Shown here in pieces: positions 7,819-15,249 of a stretch of DNA of 23,931 nucleotides. The DNA comes from BJ22 sp031405895. Lineage in GTDB: Bacteria; Planctomycetota; Planctomycetia; Pirellulales; Pirellulaceae. A model generated the notes under the pieces. It was given only the letters and a program-made list of their open reading frames with translations. It did no database searches and was not told the DNA's origin. Location of the stretch: NCBI GenBank assembly GCA_031405895.1, contig JANOFL010000045.1, positions 1-23,931 of the forward strand, in the 5' to 3' direction. Numbering within the stretch: position 1 is the first letter of the stretch; each line of letters starts with the position of its first letter. The translations under genes and the position numbers were made by a program.

Positions 7819-10800
7819 ATGAATGGCTGCCCGTCGGATTCGAACTGCAGATTCGCGGCACTTCAGGCCTGCGTGCGGAAGGCCTGCGTGCGGGTCGGGT
7901 TGGCAGTGGTGTCCGCGGTCCTCGGGGCCAGCGGATCCAGCGCCCAGGAAACCGTTTCCTTCAACCAGCACATCCGGCCGATCCTTGCCGACAAGTGCCT
8001 GGCCTGCCATGGACGGGACGAGGCGAAACGCGAGGCGGGCCTCAGGCTGGACACGCTGGAGGGCGCGACGGAAGACCTTGGCGACCGACAGGCGGTCCGC
8101 CCCGGTGATCCGGGTGCGAGCGAACTGTGGCTGCGGATCACGTCGGACGACGAAGACCTCCGGATGCCGCCTGCCCACTCGCACAAGGTCCTTGACCCGG
8201 CCGAGATTGACCTGCTGCGAAAGTGGATCGAGCAGGGGGCGGCCTGGGAACAGCATTGGGCGTTTGAACCGGTTCAGCCGGTGACACCGCCGCAGTCAGC
8301 TGGCCCCAACCCCATCGATGCCTTTCTGCTCGAGCGGCTGCGGACGGAGGGTCTCCAGCCGGCACTCGAAGCCGACCGGTCCATTCTCATCCGCCGCGTT
8401 TCATTCGCCTTGACCGGACTGCCGCCCTCGCGGGAGGAAGTCCGGGTCTGGCTCGACGACACGGCACCGGGTGCCTGCGCGCGAATGGTGGACCGCTACC
8501 TGGGTTCCGTCCACTATGGCGAAGAGATGGCCCGCCACTGGCTGGACCTGGCGCGTTACGGCGACACCCATGGATTGCATCTCGACAACGAACGCCAGAT
8601 GTGGGCCTGGCGCGACTGGGTGGTTCGCAGCTTCAACCGCAACCAGCCCTTCGACGAATTCACAATCGAGCAACTGGCCGGGGACCGGCTGCCGGAACCG
8701 ACGACCGAACAGCTGATCGCCACTGGTTTCAACCGCTGCAACGTCACTACCAGTGAAGGCGGCGCGATCGACGACGAGTACCGCTTTCGTTATGCCGTCG
8801 ACCGGGCCAGCACGACGGCCCAGGTCTGGCTCGGGCTGACCGCCGGCTGCGCGGTTTGCCATGACCACAAGTTCGACCCGATCTCGCAGCGCGAGTTTTA
8901 TTCACTGTATGCGTTCTTCAACTCGGCGGCCGATCCGCCCATGGACGGTAACGCCTTGCTGACCAATCCCGTGCTCAAGCTGGAAAGCGATGCGGACCGG
9001 GCAACGCTGGCTGGAATGGACGAGCGGATTCAGGCGCTCAAGGCAGCCCTCGATCTTCAGGTCGCCGCGGTTGCCTACGAAGACCCCGCCGAATTGCAGC
9101 CGGCACCGGAACCTGCAGAAGTTGAAGCGGTCTGGCTGGAAGACGAATTCCCTTCCGGCGGGCTGATTCACAGCGGCCCCGGCCAGGGCACGGTTTTTGT
9201 TTCCGCCGAAGCGGGTGAAAAGGTCTACAGCGGACAGCGCGCATTGAAGCGAACCGACTCCGGGCTGTCCCAGGATGTCTGGGAGCAGGCACCGGTGCCG
9301 CTGGTGATTCCCGCAGCCGGGCGGCTGTTTGCCCATGTCTTCATCGACCCCGAAAACCCGCCCCAGTCGGTCATGCTGCAGTTCTTCAAGGGCGGCTGGC
9401 TGCATCGGGCTGTCTGGGGCGACTACGACGTGATTGCGTGGGGGACACCCCACACCACCGAGCGCGTCTCGATGGGTGAACTGCCAACTGCCGGCGAGTG
9501 GGTCCGGCTCGAAGTCCCGGCCGAAACCATCGGCCTTGCCCCGGGCGACGAAGTCACCGGCTTTGCCACGACCCAGTTCGGCGGCACGGTTTACTGGGAC
9601 AAACTCGGCACTGTTGGCGTCGTTGATCCGGCCAATGACTCGGCACGATCGTGGAAGGCCTGGTGGAAACAGGTCGCAGGCAAGACTCCCGACGGGCTGG
9701 ATCCGGAACTGGTGGCGGTCGCCCAAGCTGGCCCCGACGCCGAAGTCGATCCGGCGCTGCGCGATCGCCTGCGACTCCATTACCTTGCCAACATCTGCAC
9801 CACGACGCGGCCGCAGTTTGCTGTTGCCCAGGCAGAAATCCAGAAGCTGGTCCAGGAACGTCAGCAGTTTTTCGACGCGATCCCCAGCACTTTTGTCTAC
9901 CACGATCTCGAAACGCCGCGCGACAGCTTTGTGATGCTCCGCGGCCAGTACGACCAGCCTGGTGAAAAGGTCGAGCCCGCTGTCCCGGCCATTCTGCCCG
10001 GCCTCACCCACCAACCTGAGACGCTCCCCAGCCGGCTCGACCTCGCACGCTGGCTGGTGAGCGACGAAAACCCGCTGACCGCGCGGGTGATTGTGAACCG
10101 TTACTGGCAGCAGCTGTTCGGCACGGGCCTTGTGAAGAGCAGCGGAGATTTCGGGACCCAGGGCGAGCTGCCTTCGCATCCGGAGCTGCTCGACTGGCTG
10201 GCCGGGCGCTTTCAGGAATCGGGGTGGGACGTCAAGGCACTGGCGCGGCTGATCGTGACTTCGGAAGCCTTTCGGCGCAGCTCAGCCGTGACCCCGGAGT
10301 TGCTCGAACGCGATCGGGAGAATCGCCTGCTCGCGCGGGGCCCCCGGCTGAGACTGGAAGCCGAACAAATCCGCGACAACGTGCTCTTCGTCAGCGGACT
10401 GCTCGATCCAGCGGCAGGCGGCAAGGGCGTGCGGCCCTACCAGCCGGCCAATATCTGGGAGCCGGTAGGCTACATCGACTCGAATACCCGGAACTACAAA
10501 CCCGACAGCGGCCCGGCGCTTTACCGGCGGAGTCTGTATACGTTTTTCAAGCGAACAGCCCCGCCGCCGTTCATGGTCAACTTCGACGCGCCCAACCGCG
10601 AGCAGACCTGCACGCGGCGAGAACGAAGCAACACGCCGCTCCAGGCCCTGCAGCTGCTCAACGACGTCCAGCATGTCGAAGCCGCCCGCAATCTGGCCCA
10701 GCGCGCGATCCTCGAAGGCGGCCCGTCGGCAGAAAGCCGGATCAGGTTCCTGTATGAATCCGTGCTCGCCCGCGCGCCGGACGAAAGCGAGTTGAAAGTC

Positions 10801-10980
10801 CTGTCCAGCCAGGCCGAACATCACCGCGTGCGTTATTCAGCCGCAGTGGAGGACGCCGGCCGGCTGATCGCGCCGGGCGAATCGAAGCCGGCCGAAGGAA
10901 CGGACGCCGTCGAGCTGGCCACGTGGACGTTGGTGGCCAGCACGATCTTCAATCTCGACGAGACGGTCAACCGCAACTAG
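7819..10980 (+). CDS. Planctomycete cytochrome with DUF1549 and DUF1553 domains
   Basis: From the ATG at 7819 the protein has 1053 residues; an in-frame ATG at 7789 would add ten. After a signal sequence (core VGLAVVSAVLGA, then SSAQ) comes the planctomycete cytochrome C domain, with its heme site CLACH at 60-64 (HIRPILADKCLACHG) and the MPP motif at 115-117. DUF1549 covers about 165-375 and contains a second heme-type motif, CAVCH, at 344-348 (followed by DHKFDPI). A beta-sandwich-like segment of about 160 residues (438-600) separates it from DUF1553 (about 729-969; NRYWQQLFGTGLV, TPLQALQLLND). Such proteins are secreted, occur in large families in Planctomycetes and are usually paired with a DUF1501 gene, as here. 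The biochemical role of the DUF domains is not established; a link to polysaccharide use is often proposed. Confidence 0.93.
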   Translation: MNGCPSDSNCRFAALQACVRKACVRVGLAVVSAVLGASGSSAQETVSFNQHIRPILADKCLACHGRDEAKREAGLRLDTLEGATEDLGDRQAVRPGDPGASELWLRITSDDEDLRMPPAHSHKVLDPAEIDLLRKWIEQGAAWEQHWAFEPVQPVTPPQSAGPNPIDAFLLERLRTEGLQPALEADRSILIRRVSFALTGLPPSREEVRVWLDDTAPGACARMVDRYLGSVHYGEEMARHWLDLARYGDTHGLHLDNERQMWAWRDWVVRSFNRNQPFDEFTIEQLAGDRLPEPTTEQLIATGFNRCNVTTSEGGAIDDEYRFRYAVDRASTTAQVWLGLTAGCAVCHDHKFDPISQREFYSLYAFFNSAADPPMDGNALLTNPVLKLESDADRATLAGMDERIQALKAALDLQVAAVAYEDPAELQPAPEPAEVEAVWLEDEFPSGGLIHSGPGQGTVFVSAEAGEKVYSGQRALKRTDSGLSQDVWEQAPVPLVIPAAGRLFAHVFIDPENPPQSVMLQFFKGGWLHRAVWGDYDVIAWGTPHTTERVSMGELPTAGEWVRLEVPAETIGLAPGDEVTGFATTQFGGTVYWDKLGTVGVVDPANDSARSWKAWWKQVAGKTPDGLDPELVAVAQAGPDAEVDPALRDRLRLHYLANICTTTRPQFAVAQAEIQKLVQERQQFFDAIPSTFVYHDLETPRDSFVMLRGQYDQPGEKVEPAVPAILPGLTHQPETLPSRLDLARWLVSDENPLTARVIVNRYWQQLFGTGLVKSSGDFGTQGELPSHPELLDWLAGRFQESGWDVKALARLIVTSEAFRRSSAVTPELLERDRENRLLARGPRLRLEAEQIRDNVLFVSGLLDPAAGGKGVRPYQPANIWEPVGYIDSNTRNYKPDSGPALYRRSLYTFFKRTAPPPFMVNFDAPNREQTCTRRERSNTPLQALQLLNDVQHVEAARNLAQRAILEGGPSAESRIRFLYESVLARAPDESELKVLSSQAEHHRVRYSAAVEDAGRLIAPGESKPAEGTDAVELATWTLVASTIFNLDETVNRN

Positions 10981-11008
10981 TTCTTCGTCTCAGAAAGATT
11001 TCAGAATG

Positions 11009-11028
11009 AACCGCAAGGCGCTAGCCGC
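11009..11028 (+). repeat. Candidate dispersed planctomycete intergenic repeat
   Basis: AACCGCAAGGCGCTAGCCGC lies 28 bases after the DUF1549/DUF1553 gene stop. It resembles a short sequence remembered as frequent between planctomycete genes, with the palindromic core GGCGCTAGCC. The identification rests on recall only, and no second copy occurs in this window. Confidence 0.3.
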
Positions 11029-11167
11029 AGGCTCTTCGCAGGGCCCGCACGCTGACGCGTTTCGGTTCGCCTGACAACCCTAAAACGCCAATTTGACGGC
11101 GCACTGACTGTGGGGATTGCAAGCGAAACAGCAACTTCCGAGAAACGGTCATGCCGGGTCGCAATTG

Positions 11168-11215
11168 AAAGGCGGAGCCTTTGGTCAGTGCGTTCCACGG
11201 CGGGAGCCGTGGAAC
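11168..11215. repeat. Tandem REP-like hairpins upstream of the DUF1501 gene
   Basis: Two perfect hairpins sit side by side. AAAGGC/GCCTTT (11168-11173 and 11177-11182) has a 3-base GGA loop, and GTTCCACGGC/GCCGTGGAAC (11192-11201 and 11206-11215) has a 4-base GGGA loop. They end 25 bases before the DUF1501 start, within a 260-base gap that otherwise shows only the candidate repeat at 11009-11028. Paired hairpins of this shape resemble REP doublets; processing or termination between the two genes is also possible. Confidence 0.65.
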
Positions 11216-11240
11216 GAGCAGAAAACAGGAAACACGTCTC

Positions 11241-12728
11241 ATGCATGAACTGAACTCGCTGCAGCTGCGGCTGAACCGGCGGAATTTTTTTGGCACCGCG
11301 GGAGTCCGGCTCGGTGGGCTGGCGGCGGCGATGATCGCGGCACGCCAAGGCTCCGCGCATGGACAGGTGCGCGGCCGGGCAGTCGCCGATGACCGGGTCC
11401 ACCCGCCCCTGCCAGGCATGCCCCATTTCACGCCGCGGGCCAAATCGCTGATCTACCTGCACATGAACGGCGGGCCTTCGCAGCTCGACACCTGGGACCA
11501 CAAGCCCGGGCTGGGCGACTTCTTCGACAAGGAACTGCCACCCAGCGTCCAGGGCGGCCAGCGGCTTTCGACGATGACCAGCGGCCAGTCGCGCTTTCCG
11601 GTCGCGCCATCGAAATTCCGCTTTGAACAAAAAGGCCAGAACGGGACCTGGGTCAACATGGACCTGCTCCCGTTTACATCGGAGATCGTCGACGACATCG
11701 CGTTGGTCCGGTCGGTTCACACCAACGCGATCAACCACGACCCGGCCTGTACGTTTGTGATGACGGGGTCTGAAATCCCCGGCAAGGCCAGCCTCGGGTC
11801 GTGGCTGGCATATGGTCTGGGAAGCGAAAACAACGACCTGCCGGCGTTTGTTGTGTTCACGCCCAAGTGGCCCGAAGACAGCAATGGCCAGGCGCTCTTC
11901 AGCCGGATGTGGGGCAGTGGTTTCCTGTCGACGCGATTCAACGGCGTGGCGCTCCGCGGCAGCGGCGACCCGGTGCTCTACCTGCCAAATCCGGACGGAG
12001 TTTCGGTCGCTGACCGCCGGCTGATGCTCGATTCACTTCAGCAGCTCAATCGCCGGACACTCGACCGCTTCGGCGATCCGGAAACCGCGACCCGGATCGC
12101 GCAGTACGAACTGGCCTTCCGGATGCAGTCGAGCGTTCCCGAGCTGACCGACATCAGCGATGAGACGGCGGAAACGCTGGAGCTGTACGGGCCGGATGTG
12201 ACGACGCCGGGCACGTTTGCCCACAGCGCCTTGCTGGCCCGGCGGCTGGTTGAACGCGGCGTACGTGTCGTCCAGCTGCTGCATCGCGGCTGGGACCAGC
12301 ACGGCGACCTGCCCAAGCAGATTGGCAACCAGTGCCGCCAGACCGACCAGCCCTGCGCGGCTCTGGTCCAGGATCTGAAACGGCGCGGACTGCTGGACGA
12401 GACGCTCGTTGTCTGGGGCGGCGAATTCGGCCGCACTGTCTACACGCAGGGCACGCTGACGCGCGACAATTACGGCCGCGACCACCACCCGCGCAATTTC
12501 TGCATGTGGCTGGCCGGCGGTGGCATCCGGCCCGGGATCGTGCACGGCGAAACGGACGACTTCAGCTACAACATCACAGCCAATCCGGTCCATGTGAACG
12601 ACATCAACGCCACGCTGCTGCACTGCCTCGGAATCGAACACGAACGGTTCAGTTTCCCCTTCCAGGGCCTCGACCAGCGCCTGACCGGCGTCGAACCGCA
12701 GCGCGTGGTGACGGAGATCCTGGCGTAG
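11241..12728 (+). CDS. Tat-exported DUF1501 protein
   Basis: The 495-residue protein starts with a twin-arginine signal (NRRNFFGTAGVRLGGLAAA, residues 12-30). Residues about 68-90 carry the family signature IYLHMNGGPSQLDTWDHKP, and the C-terminal half has the sulfatase/alkaline-phosphatase-like features of the family: LVVWGGEFGRT, a DHHPRNFCMWLAGGG block and the closing VNDINATLLHCLGI. The start at 11241 has AGGA about ten bases upstream; an in-frame ATG at 11181 would translate the hairpin repeat and move the Tat motif inward, so it was not used. It lies 260 bases after the DUF1549/DUF1553 gene on the same strand, the usual pairing in Planctomycetes, where the two products are presumed to act together outside the cytoplasm. 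The exact function is unknown. Confidence 0.93.
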   Translation: MHELNSLQLRLNRRNFFGTAGVRLGGLAAAMIAARQGSAHGQVRGRAVADDRVHPPLPGMPHFTPRAKSLIYLHMNGGPSQLDTWDHKPGLGDFFDKELPPSVQGGQRLSTMTSGQSRFPVAPSKFRFEQKGQNGTWVNMDLLPFTSEIVDDIALVRSVHTNAINHDPACTFVMTGSEIPGKASLGSWLAYGLGSENNDLPAFVVFTPKWPEDSNGQALFSRMWGSGFLSTRFNGVALRGSGDPVLYLPNPDGVSVADRRLMLDSLQQLNRRTLDRFGDPETATRIAQYELAFRMQSSVPELTDISDETAETLELYGPDVTTPGTFAHSALLARRLVERGVRVVQLLHRGWDQHGDLPKQIGNQCRQTDQPCAALVQDLKRRGLLDETLVVWGGEFGRTVYTQGTLTRDNYGRDHHPRNFCMWLAGGGIRPGIVHGETDDFSYNITANPVHVNDINATLLHCLGIEHERFSFPFQGLDQRLTGVEPQRVVTEILA

Positions 12729-12746
12729 AGCTATCCCAGGACCAAC

Positions 12747-12758
12747 GGGGTCTGACCC
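12747..12758. repeat. Partial copy of the GGGGTCTGACCC repeat core
   Basis: GGGGTCTGACCC lies in the 31-base gap between the convergent DUF1501 and TolC-like genes. It matches the core of the REP-like hairpin at 5750-5801 but lacks the outer arm. GGGTC and GACCC are complementary, yet a one-base loop cannot form in RNA, so it is not called a terminator. Confidence 0.5.
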
Positions 12759-12759
12759 A

Positions 12760-14799
12760 CTATTCTTGCCCGAGAAGGTCAGCCAGGGGGTGTGGCTTTC
12801 CTGGCGCCACTTCCAACCCCGTCACGGGGTCGATTTTGAAGTCGTAATCGACGCCGATTGGCGACTCGCTTGCTGGAGTTGCGCCGGATTCGGTGGCGAT
12901 GACCGGGTCGCGGCGGGCGGGCTGTTTGCCGGGGTCCTGGAGCGAGACACGGTTGCCGGCCTGTTCGATCCCCATTACGGGAGCGACCGACTCGGCGAGC
13001 TGGATGCTGTTGAACTCGAGCAGCGTGCCCTTCTCGAAGTGCACGTTGCGGAGGGCCAGCTGGTACTCGATCTGTGCCTGGTGGTAGCGGAGGCGGGCGT
13101 CAAGCAGCCGGCGATGGGTTTCGAGTTCGACGTCGAGCTCCGGAGACTGATCCCTCCGGTTGGCCAGGGCGTTGAGCTGGGCAACGATCGACTCGAGCCG
13201 CCGCTCCTGGAGCACCATGTTGTCGAAGGCCCGGCGGCACTCGCTGACGGCGTTGCTCAGCCCGTAGTGGACGATCCGTTCCTGCTCGCGTAGCAGTTCG
13301 GCTTCGCGGGCAAGTGCCAGTTCCGAGTTGCGGACCGCGGCGTGGCCCCGGCGAAAGCCAACCGGCAGGTTGTACTCGACGCCGAGCTGCCATTCATGGA
13401 GGTCACCAGTGTAGAGACTGTTGGCGGCTCCGTCGTTGTTGTCAAAGAGGTTTTGGCCAAAGCCCCGCGAGCGAACCCGCGAGATGAGGTCGAGTTGCGG
13501 CTTGAGGAAGTTTTCGTTGGCGACCAGTTCCAGTTCGCGCTGCTTGATGATCCAGCGCTGCCGGCGCAGTTCTTCGCGGCGTTGCATCGCGACCGAGATC
13601 GAGTTCTGCCAGTCGAACATGACCGGCGCGGCGGCGGGCGAGTCGAGCGGCTGGATCAGCCGGCCATCGTTGATCGGCAGGCCAATCAGCAGGCGGAGCT
13701 TGCGTTCGGCGACACGGATGCCACCTGAACCACGGAAAGTTCCACCGGAGGAACCGTTGTTGGTCCGGGTGCCGTCGATCGGCCGGCCATGCAGCGCGTC
13801 GAGGACGTCGGCCTGAAAGCGGTCGACCTGTTCGCGGGCCTGGTCAACCCGGTCTTTGCCGAGATCGTCCTTTTTCGCATCCCAAAAAGTCCAAGTCTCT
13901 TCGGCGATGTCGCGGGCCTGAATCTTGGCCTCAAGGTCGCGATAGGCGTAGTAAAGGTCCCAGTAGCTGTTCTCGACTTCCGCCACGAGGTCGCGGACGG
14001 AGCGCTCGAAGTCGATCAGGCTGACGTCGGTCCGGACACGGGCGAGCAGGACACCATTGAGCTGGCCGGGGGCTGCCCCTGGTCCGGCGATCCGGTTGAA
14101 CTGCGTGCCGGCACCCTGCAACAGAGGCTGGCGAACTTCGCTCTCGAAAAAGGTTTCCCAGCTGCGCGGGCCGAACTGGTTGGAGAGCTGGTTGTTGTCA
14201 TCCATCGTCGTGACATTGCGGAAGCTGTAGATTCCGCCCGTCGCCGAACGCTTGTTGAAGCCGAGCTGGTTGGTCCAGAGGTCCTGCCGGAAAAAGCCCT
14301 GGTTCCCGAAGAACTGGTTGTTCAGCCGGCGGGCGTTGTCCTCAAAACCCGACTGGATGAAAAAGTTCGCATCGAAGGCACTCAGCGCGGCCTCTTCACC
14401 GGAACGCGGATCGGTGTAGGCAAGGGCCGGGTCGAGCCGCGTGGGGACGGTGCCGGGTGCCCGGATGATTGTCCCGCCAAGATCGCGCATCACGCTCGAC
14501 GTGGCAAGCGCCTGGTTGATGCACTCCTCGAGCGACATCGGCAGCAAATTGCCCGACGAAAGCATCGACTCGTCGATGTCGAGCGGCGAGGCGAACTCGA
14601 TCGCGCGGTTGTCGCATTCCGGATCGAGACAGGCGTCGGCCGGGCGGAGCTGTTGCGGGCCGCAGCCGGGATCGGTCGGCGGCAACTGGCACAGGCCGTT
14701 GCGACAAAGGTCCATTTCGCGCGAATGAAAACAGCAGCCACTCGCCCCGAACAGGACGGCGACAAACGCTGCAACAGCGGCGGAACTTGAAAAACGCAT
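12760..14799 (-). CDS. TolC-like outer membrane efflux lipoprotein
   Basis: The 679-residue protein has a lipoprotein signal (MRFSSSAAVA, then FGASGC, with the acylated Cys at 22). After a Cys-rich leader (Cys at 22, 23, 32, 37, 46, 57 and 62) it has two long helical halves typical of outer membrane factors. The first runs from MSLEECINQAL (about 88) through SLIDFERSVRDLVAEVENSY and the following heptad-rich stretch. The second follows MQRREELRRQRWIIKQREL and includes VEYNLPVGFRRGHAAVRNSE and LRYHQAQIEYQLALRNVHFEKGTL, the usual final hairpin. Trimers of this family form outer membrane and periplasmic channels that join HlyD-type adaptors. It is divergent from the adaptor/protease operon at 15250-20406, which fits one system. 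The start is fixed by a strong Shine-Dalgarno at 14805-14812; an upstream in-frame ATG at 14901 would bury the signal. Confidence 0.92.
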   Translation of the reverse strand: MRFSSSAAVAAFVAVLFGASGCCFHSREMDLCRNGLCQLPPTDPGCGPQQLRPADACLDPECDNRAIEFASPLDIDESMLSSGNLLPMSLEECINQALATSSVMRDLGGTIIRAPGTVPTRLDPALAYTDPRSGEEAALSAFDANFFIQSGFEDNARRLNNQFFGNQGFFRQDLWTNQLGFNKRSATGGIYSFRNVTTMDDNNQLSNQFGPRSWETFFESEVRQPLLQGAGTQFNRIAGPGAAPGQLNGVLLARVRTDVSLIDFERSVRDLVAEVENSYWDLYYAYRDLEAKIQARDIAEETWTFWDAKKDDLGKDRVDQAREQVDRFQADVLDALHGRPIDGTRTNNGSSGGTFRGSGGIRVAERKLRLLIGLPINDGRLIQPLDSPAAAPVMFDWQNSISVAMQRREELRRQRWIIKQRELELVANENFLKPQLDLISRVRSRGFGQNLFDNNDGAANSLYTGDLHEWQLGVEYNLPVGFRRGHAAVRNSELALAREAELLREQERIVHYGLSNAVSECRRAFDNMVLQERRLESIVAQLNALANRRDQSPELDVELETHRRLLDARLRYHQAQIEYQLALRNVHFEKGTLLEFNSIQLAESVAPVMGIEQAGNRVSLQDPGKQPARRDPVIATESGATPASESPIGVDYDFKIDPVTGLEVAPGKPHPLADLLGQE

Positions 14800-14804
14800 C
14801 CAGC

Positions 14805-14812
14805 TCTCCTCC
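14805..14812 (-). promoter_or_regulatory. Ribosome binding site of the TolC-like gene
   Basis: GGAGGAGA on the minus strand ends five bases before the ATG at 14799. It decides this start over the in-frame ATG at 14901 and agrees with the lipoprotein signal that begins at 14799. Confidence 0.85.
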
Positions 14813-14871
14813 AGCCAGCGGCTCGCGGGTTGCGAACAGCACCAGCCGGTGCGGACATTCCGGCCAAACGC

Positions 14872-14901
14872 AACATAACCCGACCGGGCGAGCCGTTGCA
14901 A
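14872..14901 (-). promoter_or_regulatory. Possible sigma-70-like promoter of the TolC-like gene
   Basis: On the minus strand TTGCAA (14896-14901) is followed after 18 bases by TATGTT (14872-14877). Each box matches its consensus at four of six positions. Predicted transcription would begin near 14865, about 65 bases before the start codon. Confidence 0.35.
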
Positions 14902-15091
14902 ACCGTAATACGAGCATCGGTTATGCGGCTTGTGCGGATTGAACCATTTTCACCGATTCTGCTGCCAGCTGGCGCGAAGTCCGGCGGCAGAACCCGGATC
15001 GCGGGTCGCGAAAGGCAACTCAACAGCACCAGTCCGGCGACGGTTGAACAGCGGGACCCTGCCCGCCAGTTGACCAGGTACCGCCCATCGC

Positions 15092-15108
15092 GCGAAATCC
15101 CATTTCGC
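15092..15108. repeat. Short perfect hairpin in the divergent region
   Basis: GCGAAAT (15092-15098) and ATTTCGC (15102-15108) pair perfectly around a CCC loop. It could be an operator or a leader hairpin. It is not followed by a T tract. Confidence 0.4.
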
Positions 15109-15205
15109 CTGTCTTGCGCAAACCCGAATGTCATTCGCACAAGCCGGATCAGGCCCGGCCAGAAACAAGGCTTCCAGCTGAGCGGCGGAATTTGGCGCGA
15201 ATCCA

Positions 15206-15212
15206 CTACAAT
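15206..15212 (+). promoter_or_regulatory. CTACAAT element before the adaptor/protease operon
   Basis: CTACAAT ends 37 bases before the ATG at 15250, matching its placement before two other genes in the window. As at 6167-6173, a TTGGCG lies 9-10 bases upstream of TACAAT rather than a -35 box at the standard distance. Confidence 0.35.
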
Positions 15213-15249
15213 TGCCCCCAAAGGCCGCTTGATCACACCGATCCATCGC

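Larger units (their letters stand above)
14800..15249. other. Divergent control region between the TolC-like gene and the adaptor/protease operon
   Basis: No gene of its own is apparent in these 450 bases; the frame of the GAF/HlyD gene is open through most of it but the translation resembles no family. It contains the candidate TolC promoter, a GCGAAAT hairpin (15092-15108), a CTACAAT box (15206-15212) and an 11-base perfect inverted repeat: CGGCTTGTGCG at 14926-14936 and CGCACAAGCCG at 15136-15146. The two repeat arms lie near the two putative promoters, an arrangement that would suit a shared regulator, although no regulator gene is in view. Confidence 0.5.

Noticed and set aside
8902..10179. 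A 425-codon minus-strand open frame opposite the DUF1549/DUF1553 gene
   Set aside because: The translation has no family features and the opposite strand is well supported.
11181..11240. Upstream start for the DUF1501 gene
   Set aside because: It would translate the tandem hairpin and push the twin-arginine signal 20 residues inward. The ATG at 11241 has AGGA upstream.
11765..11780. GGGGTCTGAAATCCCC inside the DUF1501 gene as another REP copy
   Set aside because: The match to the repeat core is only partial and the bases encode the ordinary TGSEIPG segment of the protein.
13789..14790. A 333-codon plus-strand open frame opposite the TolC-like gene
   Set aside because: No domain signature; it mirrors the codon pattern of the real gene on the minus strand.
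14830..15249. N-terminal extension of the GAF/HlyD adaptor by 140 codons
   Set aside because: The extra translation is Arg/Pro-rich with no fold, and it would cover the divergent promoter region. The domain begins right after the ATG at 15250.
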